60,639 nucleotides of DNA from contig NZ_SSBI01000050.1 in NCBI RefSeq assembly GCF_004795015.1, forward strand, positions 1 through 60,639, given 5' to 3'. Shown here piece after piece: positions 26,213-35,459 of this stretch; within the stretch, counting starts at the first letter, position 1, and each line of letters opens with the position of its first letter. The position numbers and the translations under genes were made by a program. Source of the DNA: Streptomyces sp. A1277. Lineage in GTDB: Bacteria > Actinomycetota > Actinomycetes > Streptomycetales > Streptomycetaceae. Below the pieces are notes generated by a model. It worked only from the letters and a program-made list of their open reading frames with translations, was not told where the DNA came from and did not search any database.

Positions 26213-27943
26213 TCACGCCTCCTTCGGGTCGGTGGGAGCGTTGACACGGCGCGAACGACGCAGCGGCGGCTTGGCGCCGAGCCGCTTCGGGTCCAGTCCG
26301 GACCACGGGTGACCACTCGCGAAGAACTTCTTGCGGGCCATGATCGTCATGAGCGGCTTGGTGAAGAGGAAGACCACGACGACGTCGAGCAGGGTGGTGA
26401 GCCCCAGCGTGAACGCGAAGCCCTGGACCTTGCCGACGGTGACCACGAAGAGCACGGCCGCGGCCAGGAACGACACGAAGTCGGAGACCAGGATGGTGCG
26501 CCGGGCGCGCGGCCAGGCCCGCTCGACGGCCGGGCGGAGCGTGCGGCCCTCGCGGATCTCGTCACGGATGCGTTCGAAGTACACGATGAACGAGTCCGCG
26601 GTGATACCGATCGCCACGATGGCACCGCAGACGGCCGGCAGGTTCAGCGCGAAGCCGATGGCCGGGCCGAGCAGCGCCATGATCGTGTAGCTCAGGATGC
26701 CGGAGACCAGGAGGCTGAGCAGGGCGATGAACGCCAGACCGCGGTAGTAGGCCACCAGGTAGATGACCACGAGCGCCAGGCCGATGGCGCCGGCGATGAG
26801 GCCGGCCCGCAGCTGCTCGCCGCCGAGCGCGGCGGTGACGGTGGTGACGCTCTGCTCCTTGAAGGAGAGCGGGAGCGCACCGTAGGAGAGCACGTTGGCC
26901 AGGTCCTCGGCGGACTGCTGGTCGAAGCTGCCGGAGATCTCCGCGTTGGCGCTCAGCGCCGTACGGACGGAGGGAGCCGAGACGACCTCGTTGTCGAGCG
27001 CGATGGCGAACTGGTTCTGCGGCGACTGCTGCGCGGCGAGCTTGCCGGTGATCTTCTGGAACTTCTTGGCGCCGCCGCCGGTGAACTCCATCTGGACGAT
27101 CCACTGACCGTTCTGGTCGATGGCCGCCTTGGCGCTGTCCACGTCCGTGCCGTCCACCTCGGCCGGGCCGAGCACGTACTTGGCGGAGCCGTCCTGCTCG
27201 CACGCGACCACCGTGTCGGTGGCCTTGGAGCCCTGGGCCGCCTTGGAGCGGGATGCCTTGGTGGAGCAGTCGAGCTCCTCGAACTGCTTCTGCAGCTTCG
27301 CAGCGGCTGCCTCGTCCTCCGCGGAGGCGGAGCTGCTCGCCCCGGGCGACGGCGAGGAGTCGGCCTTCAGGGCGCCGGTGACCGCGCGGCCCTGGGTGGT
27401 GGCGCTCGCGCTCGGCGACGGGGTGGAGCCGGTGGCCTTGTCGCCCGTCGCCTTCTCGGAGGCCGAGGCGCTCGGCGACGGGGAGGAGCTGGCCTTGCCG
27501 GTGGACGAGGCGCTGGGCTCGGGGGTGGGCGTGCCCTGGGCGACGGTCAACACCGGCCGGAAGTAGAGCTTGGCGGTCGTACCGACCTGCTCACGGGCCT
27601 GGGCGGAGTTCGTGCCCTTGGGGATGTTGACGATGATGTTGCGAGCGCCCTGGGTCTGGACCTCGGCCTCGGAGACACCAAGACCATTGACGCGGCGCTC
27701 CATGATCTCGACCGCGGTGTCCATGTTGGTCTTGTTGATCGCCTTTTCCTGGCCCGGCTCGGCCTTCGCCTCCAGCGTGATGGACGTGCCGCCCGCCAGG
27801 TCGATGCCGAGTCGCGGCGTCGGCTGGTGGGCCAGGAACATCCCGCCGGTGAGGGCGACCATGGCGATCAGGATCAGAGCCAGGGAACGCCCCGGCCTCC
27901 CCTGACCGCCGGTCGCTCCCCGGCCCTTCTTCGGTGCTGCCAC
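26213..27943 (-). CDS. secD: Protein translocase subunit SecD
   Basis: The 576-residue protein starts at GTG 27943 with GGGAG upstream. It has an N-terminal helix (LALILIAMVALTGGMFL), the conserved GIDLAGGTSITLEA, a P1 extracytoplasmic domain, and five C-terminal helices with ITADSFIVYFERIRDE. Between about residues 140 and 220 is a long Ser/Ala/Pro/Thr-rich low-complexity insert not found in E. coli SecD. It works with SecF and YajC at the Sec channel. It forms an operon with secF and apt. Confidence 0.96.
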   Translation of the reverse strand: MAAPKKGRGATGGQGRPGRSLALILIAMVALTGGMFLAHQPTPRLGIDLAGGTSITLEAKAEPGQEKAINKTNMDTAVEIMERRVNGLGVSEAEVQTQGARNIIVNIPKGTNSAQAREQVGTTAKLYFRPVLTVAQGTPTPEPSASSTGKASSSPSPSASASEKATGDKATGSTPSPSASATTQGRAVTGALKADSSPSPGASSSASAEDEAAAAKLQKQFEELDCSTKASRSKAAQGSKATDTVVACEQDGSAKYVLGPAEVDGTDVDSAKAAIDQNGQWIVQMEFTGGGAKKFQKITGKLAAQQSPQNQFAIALDNEVVSAPSVRTALSANAEISGSFDQQSAEDLANVLSYGALPLSFKEQSVTTVTAALGGEQLRAGLIAGAIGLALVVIYLVAYYRGLAFIALLSLLVSGILSYTIMALLGPAIGFALNLPAVCGAIVAIGITADSFIVYFERIRDEIREGRTLRPAVERAWPRARRTILVSDFVSFLAAAVLFVVTVGKVQGFAFTLGLTTLLDVVVVFLFTKPLMTIMARKKFFASGHPWSGLDPKRLGAKPPLRRSRRVNAPTDPKEA

Positions 27944-28090
27944 CTTGTCGTTTCTCCCTAGTCCAACCGCCCCGCGCCGGGTATGCGCCCAAGCGGCCAC
28001 GAAGTTTAGTGGGGACCCGCCCCCGTGAAGGAGCGCACGGACCGGGGATGGCCGGATGCCTGCGGACTCACGGCACCCCCGGGTCGTGTG

Positions 28091-28564
28091 CTACTTCGCG
28101 TCGGTCTCGCCGTCGCCCTTGCCCTCGGGCTTCTTGTCGTCCTGGGCCTCGGCCGGCTCGCCGCCCTCGTCCGAGCCGGTCTTCTTGACCAGGTCGGTCT
28201 TCGCCTCGTCGGCGGTGTCGAGCTCGGTCAGCGAGGAGGCGTCGTCGGGCACGATGGCGCCGTCGACGTCGAGCTCCGGCTCGTCGCCGTGGACGATGCG
28301 GTTGTACTCCGCGTCGTCGAGGACGGCACCGATGGCGTTCTTGGCGTAGATGGCGTGCACGCCGGGGGCGACTTCGAGGGTGACCGTGTCGTCGTGAAGC
28401 TCCTTGACGGTGGCGTACATGCCCCCGATCGTCCGGACGCCGGTGCCGGGCTGCATTTCATTGCGCATGTTCGCAGCCGCCGCCTGCTTCTTCTTGGCGG
28501 ACCGCGTCATCAGGAACATGGCCCCGATGAGCACGATGAAGGGGAGGAGAGTCACGGGATTCAC
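28091..28564 (-). CDS. yajC: Preprotein translocase subunit YajC
   Basis: The 157-residue product starts at GTG 28564, giving VNPVTLLPFIVLIGAMF, a single N-terminal membrane helix. A YajC core follows, with MQPGTGVRTIGGMYATV. The last 70 residues are an acidic and then Lys/Asp-rich tail, longer than in E. coli YajC (110 residues). YajC associates with SecDF. It lies 147 bases upstream of secD on the same strand. Confidence 0.93.
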   Translation of the reverse strand: MNPVTLLPFIVLIGAMFLMTRSAKKKQAAAANMRNEMQPGTGVRTIGGMYATVKELHDDTVTLEVAPGVHAIYAKNAIGAVLDDAEYNRIVHGDEPELDVDGAIVPDDASSLTELDTADEAKTDLVKKTGSDEGGEPAEAQDDKKPEGKGDGETDAK

Positions 28565-28728
28565 GGGACGAGTTTCCTTCGCACGACCACAGAGGACTGC
28601 GGCCTGGTCTACGGGGGTGGGTACACCGGCCCTTAAGGGCGGCATCGGCGGAGTCTAAGCGAGTCCGCATCGATGGAACAACGCCCAGCATGGCACCGTG
28701 GTTCCGCTTCGGGTCAACCTGTGACGCA

Positions 28729-29802
28729 TCACGCCCCGAACAGGCCCTGTTGTCCCTTTCCGCCGTGCTGCGGAGGTACGAGCCCGAGGTGGGCCCAGGC
28801 GGCCGGTGTCGCGACCCGCCCGCGCGGCGTCCTGGCCAGCAGTCCTTCGCGTACGAGGAAGGGCTCGGCGACCTCCTCGACCGTCTCGCGTTCCTCCCCC
28901 ACGGCGACGGCGAGCGTGGACAGGCCGACCGGGCCGCCGCCGAAGAGCTTCAGCAGGGCGCCGAGCACCGCCCGGTCCAGCCGGTCCAGGCCCCGGGCGT
29001 CGACCTCGTAGACCCTGAGGGCCGCCGCGGCGATCTCGCGGTCGATCCTGCCGTCCGCCTTGACCTGGGCGTAGTCCCGCACCCGGCGCAGCAGCCGGTT
29101 GGCGATGCGGGGGGTGCCGCGGGAGCGTCCGGCGATCTCCGCGGCGCCCTCGACGTCCAGCTCGACGTCGAGCAGCCGGGCCGAGCGGTGAATCACCCGT
29201 TCCAGTTCAGCGGGGGCGTAGAACTCCATGTGCCCGGTGAAGCCGAACCGGTCGCGCAGCGGGGGCGGCAGGAGGCCGGCCCGGGTGGTGGCGCCGACCA
29301 GGGTGAAGGGCGGCAGCTCCAGCGGGATGGCGGTGGCGCCGGGGCCCTTGCCGACGATCACGTCGACCCGGAAGTCCTCCATCGCCATGTAGAGCATCTC
29401 CTCGGCGGGCCGGGACATGCGGTGGATCTCGTCCAGGAAGAGGACCTCGCCCTCCTGGAGCGAGGACAGGATCGCCGCGAGGTCGCCGGCGTGCTGGATG
29501 GCGGGGCCGGAGGTGATCCGGATCGGGGCGTTCATCTCCGCCGCGATGATCATCGAGAGGGTGGTCTTGCCGAGGCCGGGGGCGCCGGAGAGCAGCACGT
29601 GGTCGGCGGTGGCGCCGCGGGCGCGGGCGGCCTTGAGGACCAGGTCGAGCTGTTCGCGGACCTTCTCCTGGCCGACGAACTCCTCCAGGTCCTTGGGGCG
29701 CAGCGCCGCCTCGACCGCGGTGTCCTCGCCGTCCGCGCCGGCGTCGACCAGCCGGTCGTCGAACCGCTCGCCGGTGTCGGCTCCGGTGTCGTCCCAGTTC
29801 AT
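28729..29802 (-). CDS. ruvB: Holliday junction branch migration ATPase RuvB
   Basis: The 357-residue AAA+ ring motor drives Holliday junction branch migration with RuvA. It has FVGQEKVREQLDLVL, Walker A SGAPGLGKTTL, Walker B VLFLDEIHRM and sensor 1 TLVGATTRAG. A C-terminal winged helix is present (RTPRGRVATPAAWAHLG). The first 30 residues are acidic and variable, as in other actinobacteria. It is the last gene of ruvC-ruvA-ruvB, 79 bases after ruvA. Confidence 0.97.
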   Translation of the reverse strand: MNWDDTGADTGERFDDRLVDAGADGEDTAVEAALRPKDLEEFVGQEKVREQLDLVLKAARARGATADHVLLSGAPGLGKTTLSMIIAAEMNAPIRITSGPAIQHAGDLAAILSSLQEGEVLFLDEIHRMSRPAEEMLYMAMEDFRVDVIVGKGPGATAIPLELPPFTLVGATTRAGLLPPPLRDRFGFTGHMEFYAPAELERVIHRSARLLDVELDVEGAAEIAGRSRGTPRIANRLLRRVRDYAQVKADGRIDREIAAAALRVYEVDARGLDRLDRAVLGALLKLFGGGPVGLSTLAVAVGEERETVEEVAEPFLVREGLLARTPRGRVATPAAWAHLGLVPPQHGGKGQQGLFGA

Positions 29803-29881
29803 CTCGTCTGTCCCGCCTCGGATGTCTCGGTGCGCGGCCGTACGGTGCCCGGCCGGATGTGAAGGATGGACCCGGGCCCGC

Positions 29882-30508
29882 TCAGCGCGCGCGGTTGAGG
29901 GTCTGCAGGGCGGCGCGCAGCAGCTGCGGCACGGGCGGCCGGCCGCCGGCGGCGAGGGCTTCCTCGGCCTGCGGTGCCACGGCGGCGACCGCCTCGTCCG
30001 CCTCGCGGGTGGCGTAGCCGAGGCCGATCAGGGCGGCGTGGAGCTGGTCGCGCCAGGAGGCGGACACGGGGGTGCCGACGCCCTGTGCGGCGGTGTGGGT
30101 GCCGACCGGTTCGCCGAGCCGGTCCTTCAGTTCGAGCAGAAGCTTCTGGGCGCCCTTCTTGCCGATGCCGGAGACGGCGGTGAGGGCCTTCTCGTCGCCG
30201 GTGGCCACGGCGAGGCGCAGGGCGTCGGGGGTGTGCGTGGCCAGCATCGCCTGGGCGAGCCGGGGGCCGACGCCGCTGGCGGTCTGGAGGAGCTCGAAGA
30301 CCTGCCGTTCGTCGTCGTCGGCGAAGCCGTAGAGCGTCAGCGAGTCCTCGCGTACGACGAGGGAGGTGGCGAGCCTGGCCTCCTGGCCGATGCGCAGGCC
30401 GGCCAGGGTGCCCGGCGCGCACTGGACGGCCATGCCGATGCCGCCGACCTCGATGACGGCCGTGGTCGGGGCGAGCGCGGCGACGGGGCCGCTGACGAAG
30501 GCGATCAT
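29882..30508 (-). CDS. ruvA: Holliday junction DNA-binding protein RuvA
   Basis: The 208-residue product from the ATG at 30508 binds four-way junctions as a tetramer and loads RuvB. It has an OB-fold N terminus (MIAFVSGPVAALAPTTAVIE), two helix-hairpin-helix motifs (LLQTASGVGPRLAQAML and LTAVSGIGKKGAQKLL), and a C-terminal three-helix domain that contacts RuvB (LHAALIGLGYATREADEAV). Its ATG overlaps the ruvC stop (ATGA). Confidence 0.97.
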   Translation of the reverse strand: MIAFVSGPVAALAPTTAVIEVGGIGMAVQCAPGTLAGLRIGQEARLATSLVVREDSLTLYGFADDDERQVFELLQTASGVGPRLAQAMLATHTPDALRLAVATGDEKALTAVSGIGKKGAQKLLLELKDRLGEPVGTHTAAQGVGTPVSASWRDQLHAALIGLGYATREADEAVAAVAPQAEEALAAGGRPPVPQLLRAALQTLNRAR

Positions 30509-31074
30509 CGGGGGACCTTCCGGACGGGAACGGCTGCGGTGCGCGGGACGCGCGCGGGGCGGGCGGCGGCCGCCGCGTGCGCCTGCTGGAGGCGGTTGAG
30601 CGCGGGGGCGCGCCAGATGTGGCAGATGGCGAGCGCCAGCGCGTCGGCGGCGTCGGCCGGTTTCGGCGGGGCGTCGAGCCGCAGCAGCCGGGTCACCATG
30701 GCCCCCACCTGCGCCTTGTCGGCGCGCCCGCTGCCGGAGACGGCGGCCTTGACCTCGCTGGGCGTGTGCAGGGCGACCGGGAGGCCGCGCCGGGAGGCGC
30801 AGAGCATCGCGACCGCGCTGGCCTGGGCGGTACCCATGACCGTACGCACGTTGTGCTGGGCGAAGACCCGTTCCACGGCGACGCAGTCGGGGCGGTGCGT
30901 GTCGAGCCATTCCTCGATGCCCCGCTCGATGGCCACCAGGCGGTGGCCGGGCTCCGCGTCGGCGGAGGTGCGCACGACGCCCACGCCGAGCATGGTCAGC
31001 GGCCGGCCCGCGACGCCTTCGACGACGCCGACCCCGCACCTGGTCAGTCCCGGGTCCACGCCGAGTACCCGCAC
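30505..31074 (-). CDS. ruvC: Holliday junction resolvase RuvC
   Basis: The 189-residue endonuclease cuts Holliday junctions. It begins MRVLGVDPGLTRCG, with the first catalytic aspartate at D7. The second acidic site is in CVAVERVF near residue 68, and the C-terminal acidic pair is in DAADALALAICH near 141. It is the first gene of ruvCAB and has about 15 extra C-terminal residues compared with E. coli. It is coupled to ruvA by an ATGA overlap. Confidence 0.97.
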   Translation of the reverse strand: MRVLGVDPGLTRCGVGVVEGVAGRPLTMLGVGVVRTSADAEPGHRLVAIERGIEEWLDTHRPDCVAVERVFAQHNVRTVMGTAQASAVAMLCASRRGLPVALHTPSEVKAAVSGSGRADKAQVGAMVTRLLRLDAPPKPADAADALALAICHIWRAPALNRLQQAHAAAAARPARVPRTAAVPVRKVPR

Positions 31075-31140
31075 GGTCCGCCCCTCCCTGCCGATCGGTC
31101 ACTTGTTCCAGCAGGCTATCGGGCGGCACCGACAATGCGG

Positions 31141-31171
31141 CGGGCCGACGGGGTGTGTCCCCGTCGGCCCG
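31141..31171 (-). terminator. yebC terminator, perfect 13-bp stem
   Basis: CGGGCCGACGGGG pairs with CCCCGTCGGCCCG around TGTGT. It lies 29 bases past the yebC stop and ahead of ruvC, so it separates the two transcripts. Confidence 0.8.
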
Positions 31172-31199
31172 TCCACGACAGCTGCGCGCGGGGCGCGGC

Positions 31200-31952
31200 T
31201 CAGGCGTCGACCTTCTCCATGACCTCGTCGGAGACGTCGAAGTTGGCGAAGACGTTCTGCACGTCGTCGCTGTCCTCCAGCGCGTCGATCAGCTTGAAGA
31301 TCTTGCGGGCGCCCTCCTCGTCGAGGTCGACCTGCATGGTGGGCAGGAAGTTGGCCTCGGCCGAGTCGTAGTCGATGCCCGCCTCCTGGAGCGCGGTGCG
31401 GACCGCGACCATGTCGGTGGCCTCGCTGACGACCTCGTAGGTGTCGCCGAGGTCGTTGACCTCCTCGGCGCCCGCCTCCAGGACCGCGCCGAGCACGTCG
31501 TCCTCGGTCAGCTCGCCCTTGGGGACGATGACGACGCCCTTGCGGTTGAACAGGTACGAGACCGAGCCCGGGTCGGCCATCGAGCCGCCGTTGCGGGTCA
31601 TGGCGACACGTACGTCGGAGGCGGCGCGGTTGCGGTTGTCGGTGAGGCACTCGATGAGCACCGCGACACCATTCGGGCCGTAACCCTCGTACATGATCGT
31701 CTGATAATCGACGCCGCCCGCTTCAAGACCGCCGCCGCGCTTGACCGCGGAGTCGATGTTCTTGTTCGGGACCGAACTCTTCTTCGCCTTCTGAATCGCG
31801 TCCACGAGGGTCGGGTTGCCCTCGGGATCCACACCACCGGTGCGGGCCGCGACCTCGATGTTCTTGATCAGCTTCGCGAAGAGCTTGCCGCGCTTGGCGT
31901 CAATCACGGCCTTCTTGTGCTTCGTCGTAGCCCATTTAGAGTGGCCGGACAT
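31200..31952 (-). CDS. yebC: YebC/PmpR family regulator or translation factor
   Basis: The 250-residue product from the ATG at 31952 has the typical start MSGHSKWATTKHKKAV, the AKRGKLFAKLIKNIEVAAR segment, and the three-domain length of YebC/TACO1 proteins. A GGAG lies 7 bases upstream of the start. Family members are described as DNA-binding regulators and, more recently, as factors easing ribosome stalling at proline stretches. It often sits next to ruvC, as here, and is followed by a strong terminator. Confidence 0.95.
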   Translation of the reverse strand: MSGHSKWATTKHKKAVIDAKRGKLFAKLIKNIEVAARTGGVDPEGNPTLVDAIQKAKKSSVPNKNIDSAVKRGGGLEAGGVDYQTIMYEGYGPNGVAVLIECLTDNRNRAASDVRVAMTRNGGSMADPGSVSYLFNRKGVVIVPKGELTEDDVLGAVLEAGAEEVNDLGDTYEVVSEATDMVAVRTALQEAGIDYDSAEANFLPTMQVDLDEEGARKIFKLIDALEDSDDVQNVFANFDVSDEVMEKVDA

Positions 31953-32013
31953 CTGCCTTCTCCTTCGCGTCACCAAATTCCGTACGAACCCGAGAGATCC
32001 TACCGGGATCGAG

Positions 32014-32607
32014 TCACCCCACGGCGCGCACCATCTCGGCGAAGTAGGCGTGGATCCGGTGGTCTCCGGTCAGTTCCGGGTGGAATGACGTGGCGAGGGC
32101 GTTTTGCTGCCGTACCGCCACGATGTGGCCGCCGTGCTCGGCGATCACCCGGGCGCCTGCGCCCACCGACTCGACCCAAGGGGCGCGGATGAAGACGCCC
32201 TCGACCGGTCCGCCGTCGATCCCGGCGACCTCGACGGCCGCCTCGAACGACTCGTTCTGCCGCCCGAAAGCGTTACGGCGCACGATCATGTCGATGCCGC
32301 CCAGCGTCTCCTGGCCCGAGCGGGGGTCGAGGATCTTGTCGGCGAGCAGGATCATCCCGGCGCAGGTGCCGTAGACCGGCATCCCCGCCCGTATCCGCTC
32401 CCGCAGCGGCTCCAGCAGGCCGAACAGGGCGGCCAGCTTGGAGATGGTGGTGGACTCCCCGCCGGGAACGACCAGGCCGTCCACCTCGGCGAGCTCCTCG
32501 GGCCGCCGGACCGGCCTGGCCAGGGCGTCCGCCGAGGCCAGGGCGATCAGGTGCTCCCGTACGTCGCCCTGGAGGGCCAGGACGCCGATCACAGGGGTGT
32601 CGCTCAT
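32014..32607 (-). CDS. pdxT: Pyridoxal 5'-phosphate synthase glutaminase subunit
   Basis: The 197-residue class I glutaminase supplies ammonia to PdxS for vitamin B6 synthesis. It starts MSDTPVIGVLALQGDVREH, has GGESTTISKL, the nucleophile cysteine in YGTCAGMILLA near residue 81, and the His/Glu pair in FHPELTGD near residue 176. Its start is 6 bases past the pdxS stop, so the two are cotranscribed. Confidence 0.96.
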   Translation of the reverse strand: MSDTPVIGVLALQGDVREHLIALASADALARPVRRPEELAEVDGLVVPGGESTTISKLAALFGLLEPLRERIRAGMPVYGTCAGMILLADKILDPRSGQETLGGIDMIVRRNAFGRQNESFEAAVEVAGIDGGPVEGVFIRAPWVESVGAGARVIAEHGGHIVAVRQQNALATSFHPELTGDHRIHAYFAEMVRAVG

Positions 32608-32613
32608 CGGTGA

Positions 32614-33534
32614 CTACCAGCCGCGGTTGGCGTAGCGCTCGGCCTCGGGCAGGGTGTCGCAGTTGATGCCGACCATGGCCTCGCCCAGGTTCCGGGAGGC
32701 GTCCGCGATGATCTTCGGGTCGTCGTAGAAGGTGGTGGCCTTCACGATGGCGGCGGCACGCTTGGCCGGGTCGCCCGACTTGAAGATGCCGGAGCCGACG
32801 AAGACGCCCTCGGCGCCGAGCTGGCGCATCAGCGCCGCGTCCGCCGGGGTGGCCACGCCGCCCGCGGAGAACAGGACGACGGGCAGCTTGCCGAGCTCGG
32901 CGACCTCCTTGACCAGCTCGTAGGGGGCGCGCAGGTCCTTGGCGGCGGCGTACAGCTCGTTGTTGTCGTAGCCGCGCAGCCGGGCGATCTCGTTCTTGAT
33001 CTGACGCAGGTGGCGGACGGCCTCGACGACGTTGCCCGTGCCGGCCTCGCCCTTGGAACGGATCATGGCCGCGCCCTCGGCGATGCGGCGCAGGGCCTCG
33101 CCCAGGTTGGTCGCGCCGCAGACGAACGGGGTGGTGAAGGCGAACTTGTCGCTGTGGTTGACCTCGTCGGCCGGGGTGAGGACCTCGGACTCGTCGATGT
33201 AGTCGACGCCGAGGGACTGCAGGACCTGCGCCTCGACGAAGTGCCCGATGCGGGACTTGGCCATCACCGGGATGGACACCGACTCGATGATCTCCTCGAT
33301 CATGTTCGGGTCGGACATCCGGGCCACGCCGCCGTCCTTGCGGATGTCGGCCGGCACCCGCTCCAGGGCCATGACGGCCACGGCGCCCGCGTCCTCGGCG
33401 ATCTTCGCCTGCTCGGCGTTGACGACGTCCATGATCACGCCGCCCTTGAGCTGCTCGGCCATGCCGCGCTTGACGCGAGCGGTGCCGGTGGCGGGGGTGT
33501 CGGCGGACTGCGGGGTGCTGGGAAGCGTGGACAC
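32614..33534 (-). CDS. pdxS: Pyridoxal 5'-phosphate synthase lyase subunit
   Basis: The 306-residue product from GTG 33534 (GAGG upstream) is the TIM-barrel subunit that builds PLP from ribose 5-phosphate, glyceraldehyde 3-phosphate and ammonia. Key blocks are RGMAEQLKGGVIMDVVN with the first catalytic region, MAKSRIGHFVEAQVL with its lysine, and PVVLFSAGGVATPADAALM with the phosphate-binding glycines. Length is normal apart from about 12 extra N-terminal residues. Confidence 0.97.
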   Translation of the reverse strand: MSTLPSTPQSADTPATGTARVKRGMAEQLKGGVIMDVVNAEQAKIAEDAGAVAVMALERVPADIRKDGGVARMSDPNMIEEIIESVSIPVMAKSRIGHFVEAQVLQSLGVDYIDESEVLTPADEVNHSDKFAFTTPFVCGATNLGEALRRIAEGAAMIRSKGEAGTGNVVEAVRHLRQIKNEIARLRGYDNNELYAAAKDLRAPYELVKEVAELGKLPVVLFSAGGVATPADAALMRQLGAEGVFVGSGIFKSGDPAKRAAAIVKATTFYDDPKIIADASRNLGEAMVGINCDTLPEAERYANRGW

Positions 33535-33657
33535 GGATGACCTCACTGCGGGAAAGGGATGCGGAACGTGCTCAATGGCGCACCGCCGAGCAAACTCCCC
33601 CGCACCAGTCCACAGCAAGGGCCAATGAGAGGCCGGTGGATCGTTTTGGCCCGCACC

Positions 33658-33678
33658 GGCCCGCCGCACGAGCGGGCC
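33658..33678 (-). terminator. Hairpin after the LemA-like gene
   Basis: GGCCCGC pairs with GCGGGCC around a 7-base loop, 23 bases past the stop at 33701 and ahead of pdxS. Confidence 0.5.
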
Positions 33679-33700
33679 GCACCCGCCCGGACCGCCCGTT

Positions 33701-34249
33701 TCAGCTCCCAGGGCGGTCCGCCAGGGCCACCGGTGGCTCGTCGTCCATCTCGAAGGCCAGCGGGAACGGGGCGTGCCCGGCCAGCCGGAACCAGCGCACC
33801 GTGCGGTGGCGGCGCAGCGCCCGCGCCGCCCGCACCGCGTCGTTGTGGAACCTGCGCGCCATCGGCACTCGCCGCACGGCCGCCGCCAGCTCGGACGCCG
33901 CGTCCTGGCCCCCCGGGATCTCCTTCACCGCCTCCACCTGCGCGCTCTCGCCGAACACCGCGCGCAGCGCCGTACTCAACTCGCTCTCGGCGACCTCGCG
34001 ATGGTCCTCGGGCGACTGGCGCGCGGCGTGCGCCGCCTCGTACAGCACGATGGACGCGGCCGGGTCGAGGACCCCGGAGGTGGCGAGCTCCTGGGTGACC
34101 GAGGCGCGGCGCAGCAGTTGGGCGTCGAGCGCGGCCCGGGCCGCGTCGATACGGGTGTGCAGCCGGTCGAGCCGGCCGGCGGTCCAGCTGAGGTACAGGC
34201 CGATCGCGACGAGCACGACGACGGCCCAGATGATGAGGGTTACGGTCAC
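33701..34249 (-). CDS. LemA-like single-pass membrane protein
   Basis: The product is 182 residues from GTG 34249; a TTG three codons earlier is also possible. It begins with one membrane helix (VTVTLIIWAVVVLVAIGLYL), then a helical region rich in Ala and Arg (RIDAARAALDAQLLRRASV) and a late ARRFHNDAVRAARALR block, which recall the LemA family. I assign it there with moderate confidence. It lies 40 bases after pimA on the same strand and closes the PIM cluster. No function is established. Confidence 0.72.
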   Translation of the reverse strand: MTVTLIIWAVVVLVAIGLYLSWTAGRLDRLHTRIDAARAALDAQLLRRASVTQELATSGVLDPAASIVLYEAAHAARQSPEDHREVAESELSTALRAVFGESAQVEAVKEIPGGQDAASELAAAVRRVPMARRFHNDAVRAARALRRHRTVRWFRLAGHAPFPLAFEMDDEPPVALADRPGS

Positions 34250-34298
34250 GGGCGGCAAGGCTACCGGGGGAACGCCCGCCCTCCGGCCGAGCCCCGGC

Positions 34299-35459
34299 CT
34301 ACTCCCGGGCCAGCCCGAACCGGGCGCGCAGTCCCGTGCGTTCGTCCGCCGCGACCGAGGCGGCGCCGTCCGTCACCGTCTCGTACACGGCGAGGATGTC
34401 CGCTCCGACCGTCGACCAGTCGAAGCGCCGGACATGGGCGCTGCCGCGCTCCCGCAGCTGCGTGCGCCGTTCCGGGTCGCCCAGCAGGCGGACCGCCGCG
34501 GCGGCCAGCGCCTCGGCGTTCTCGTTGGCGAACAGCTCGCCCGCCTCGCCCTGGTCCAGGACCTGCGCGAAGGCGTCCAGATCGCTGGCGAGGACCGGGG
34601 CGCCCGCCGACATCGCCTCGACCAGGATGATGCCGAAGCTCTCGCCCCCGGTGTTGGGCGCCACGTACACATCGACGCTGCGCAGCAGCCGCGCCTTGTC
34701 CTCGTCGCTGACCATGCCGAGGAACTCCACGCGTGAGCGCATCGGTTCGGGCAGCGAGGCGACGGCCTCCTCCTCGTCGCCCCGGCCGGCCACCAGCAGC
34801 CGGGCCTGCGGGCGGGCGGCCAGGACCGCGGGCAGCGCCCGCATCAGCACGGGCAGGCCCTTGCGGGGCTCGTCGATGCGCCCGATGAAGCCGATCGTGC
34901 CGCCCTGCCACTCGGGCCGGGGCTCGGCGCCGGCGAAGAAGTCGACGTCCACGCCGTTCGGGATGACCACGGCGTCGCCGCCCAGGTGCTCGACCAGGGT
35001 CCGGCGCGCGTACTCGCTGACCGCGATGCGCGCGCTGATCTTCTCCAGGGCGGGCTGCAGGATCGGGTACGCGGCGATCATCGCCCGGGAGCGCGGGTTG
35101 GACGTGTGGAACGTGGCGACGATCGGGCCCTGCGCCGCCCAGCACGTCAGCAGCCCGAGCGACGGCGAGGTCGGCTCGTGGATGTGGATGACGTCGAAGG
35201 TGCCCTCGTGCAGCCAGCGCCGCACCCGCGCCGCCGACAGGAAGCCGAAGTTCAGCCGGGCCACCGAGCCGTTGTACGGGACGGGCACGGCCCGGCCCGC
35301 GGAGACGACGTACGGCGGCAGCGGCGTCTCGTCGTCGGCGGGCGCCAGCACGGACACCTGGTGGCCGAGCCGGATCAGGTGCTCGGCCAGGTCGCGGATG
35401 TGGAACTGCACACCGCCCGGTACGTCCCAGGAGTAGGGGCAGACGATGCCGATCTTCAC
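34299..35459 (-). CDS. pimA: Phosphatidylinositol alpha-mannosyltransferase (GT4)
   Basis: The 386-residue glycosyltransferase starts MKIGIVCPYSWDVPGGVQFH, the typical PimA N terminus with the glycine-rich nucleotide-sugar loop. It also has VIHIHEPTSPSLGLL, NGVDVDFF, GFIGRIDEPRKGL and the GT4 C-terminal ESFGIILVEAMSAG with its Glu pair. It transfers mannose from GDP-mannose to phosphatidylinositol, the first step of PIM synthesis. The ATG overlaps the stop of the upstream acyltransferase (ATGA). The context pgsA-acyltransferase-pimA makes the call secure. Confidence 0.95.
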   Translation of the reverse strand: MKIGIVCPYSWDVPGGVQFHIRDLAEHLIRLGHQVSVLAPADDETPLPPYVVSAGRAVPVPYNGSVARLNFGFLSAARVRRWLHEGTFDVIHIHEPTSPSLGLLTCWAAQGPIVATFHTSNPRSRAMIAAYPILQPALEKISARIAVSEYARRTLVEHLGGDAVVIPNGVDVDFFAGAEPRPEWQGGTIGFIGRIDEPRKGLPVLMRALPAVLAARPQARLLVAGRGDEEEAVASLPEPMRSRVEFLGMVSDEDKARLLRSVDVYVAPNTGGESFGIILVEAMSAGAPVLASDLDAFAQVLDQGEAGELFANENAEALAAAAVRLLGDPERRTQLRERGSAHVRRFDWSTVGADILAVYETVTDGAASVAADERTGLRARFGLARE

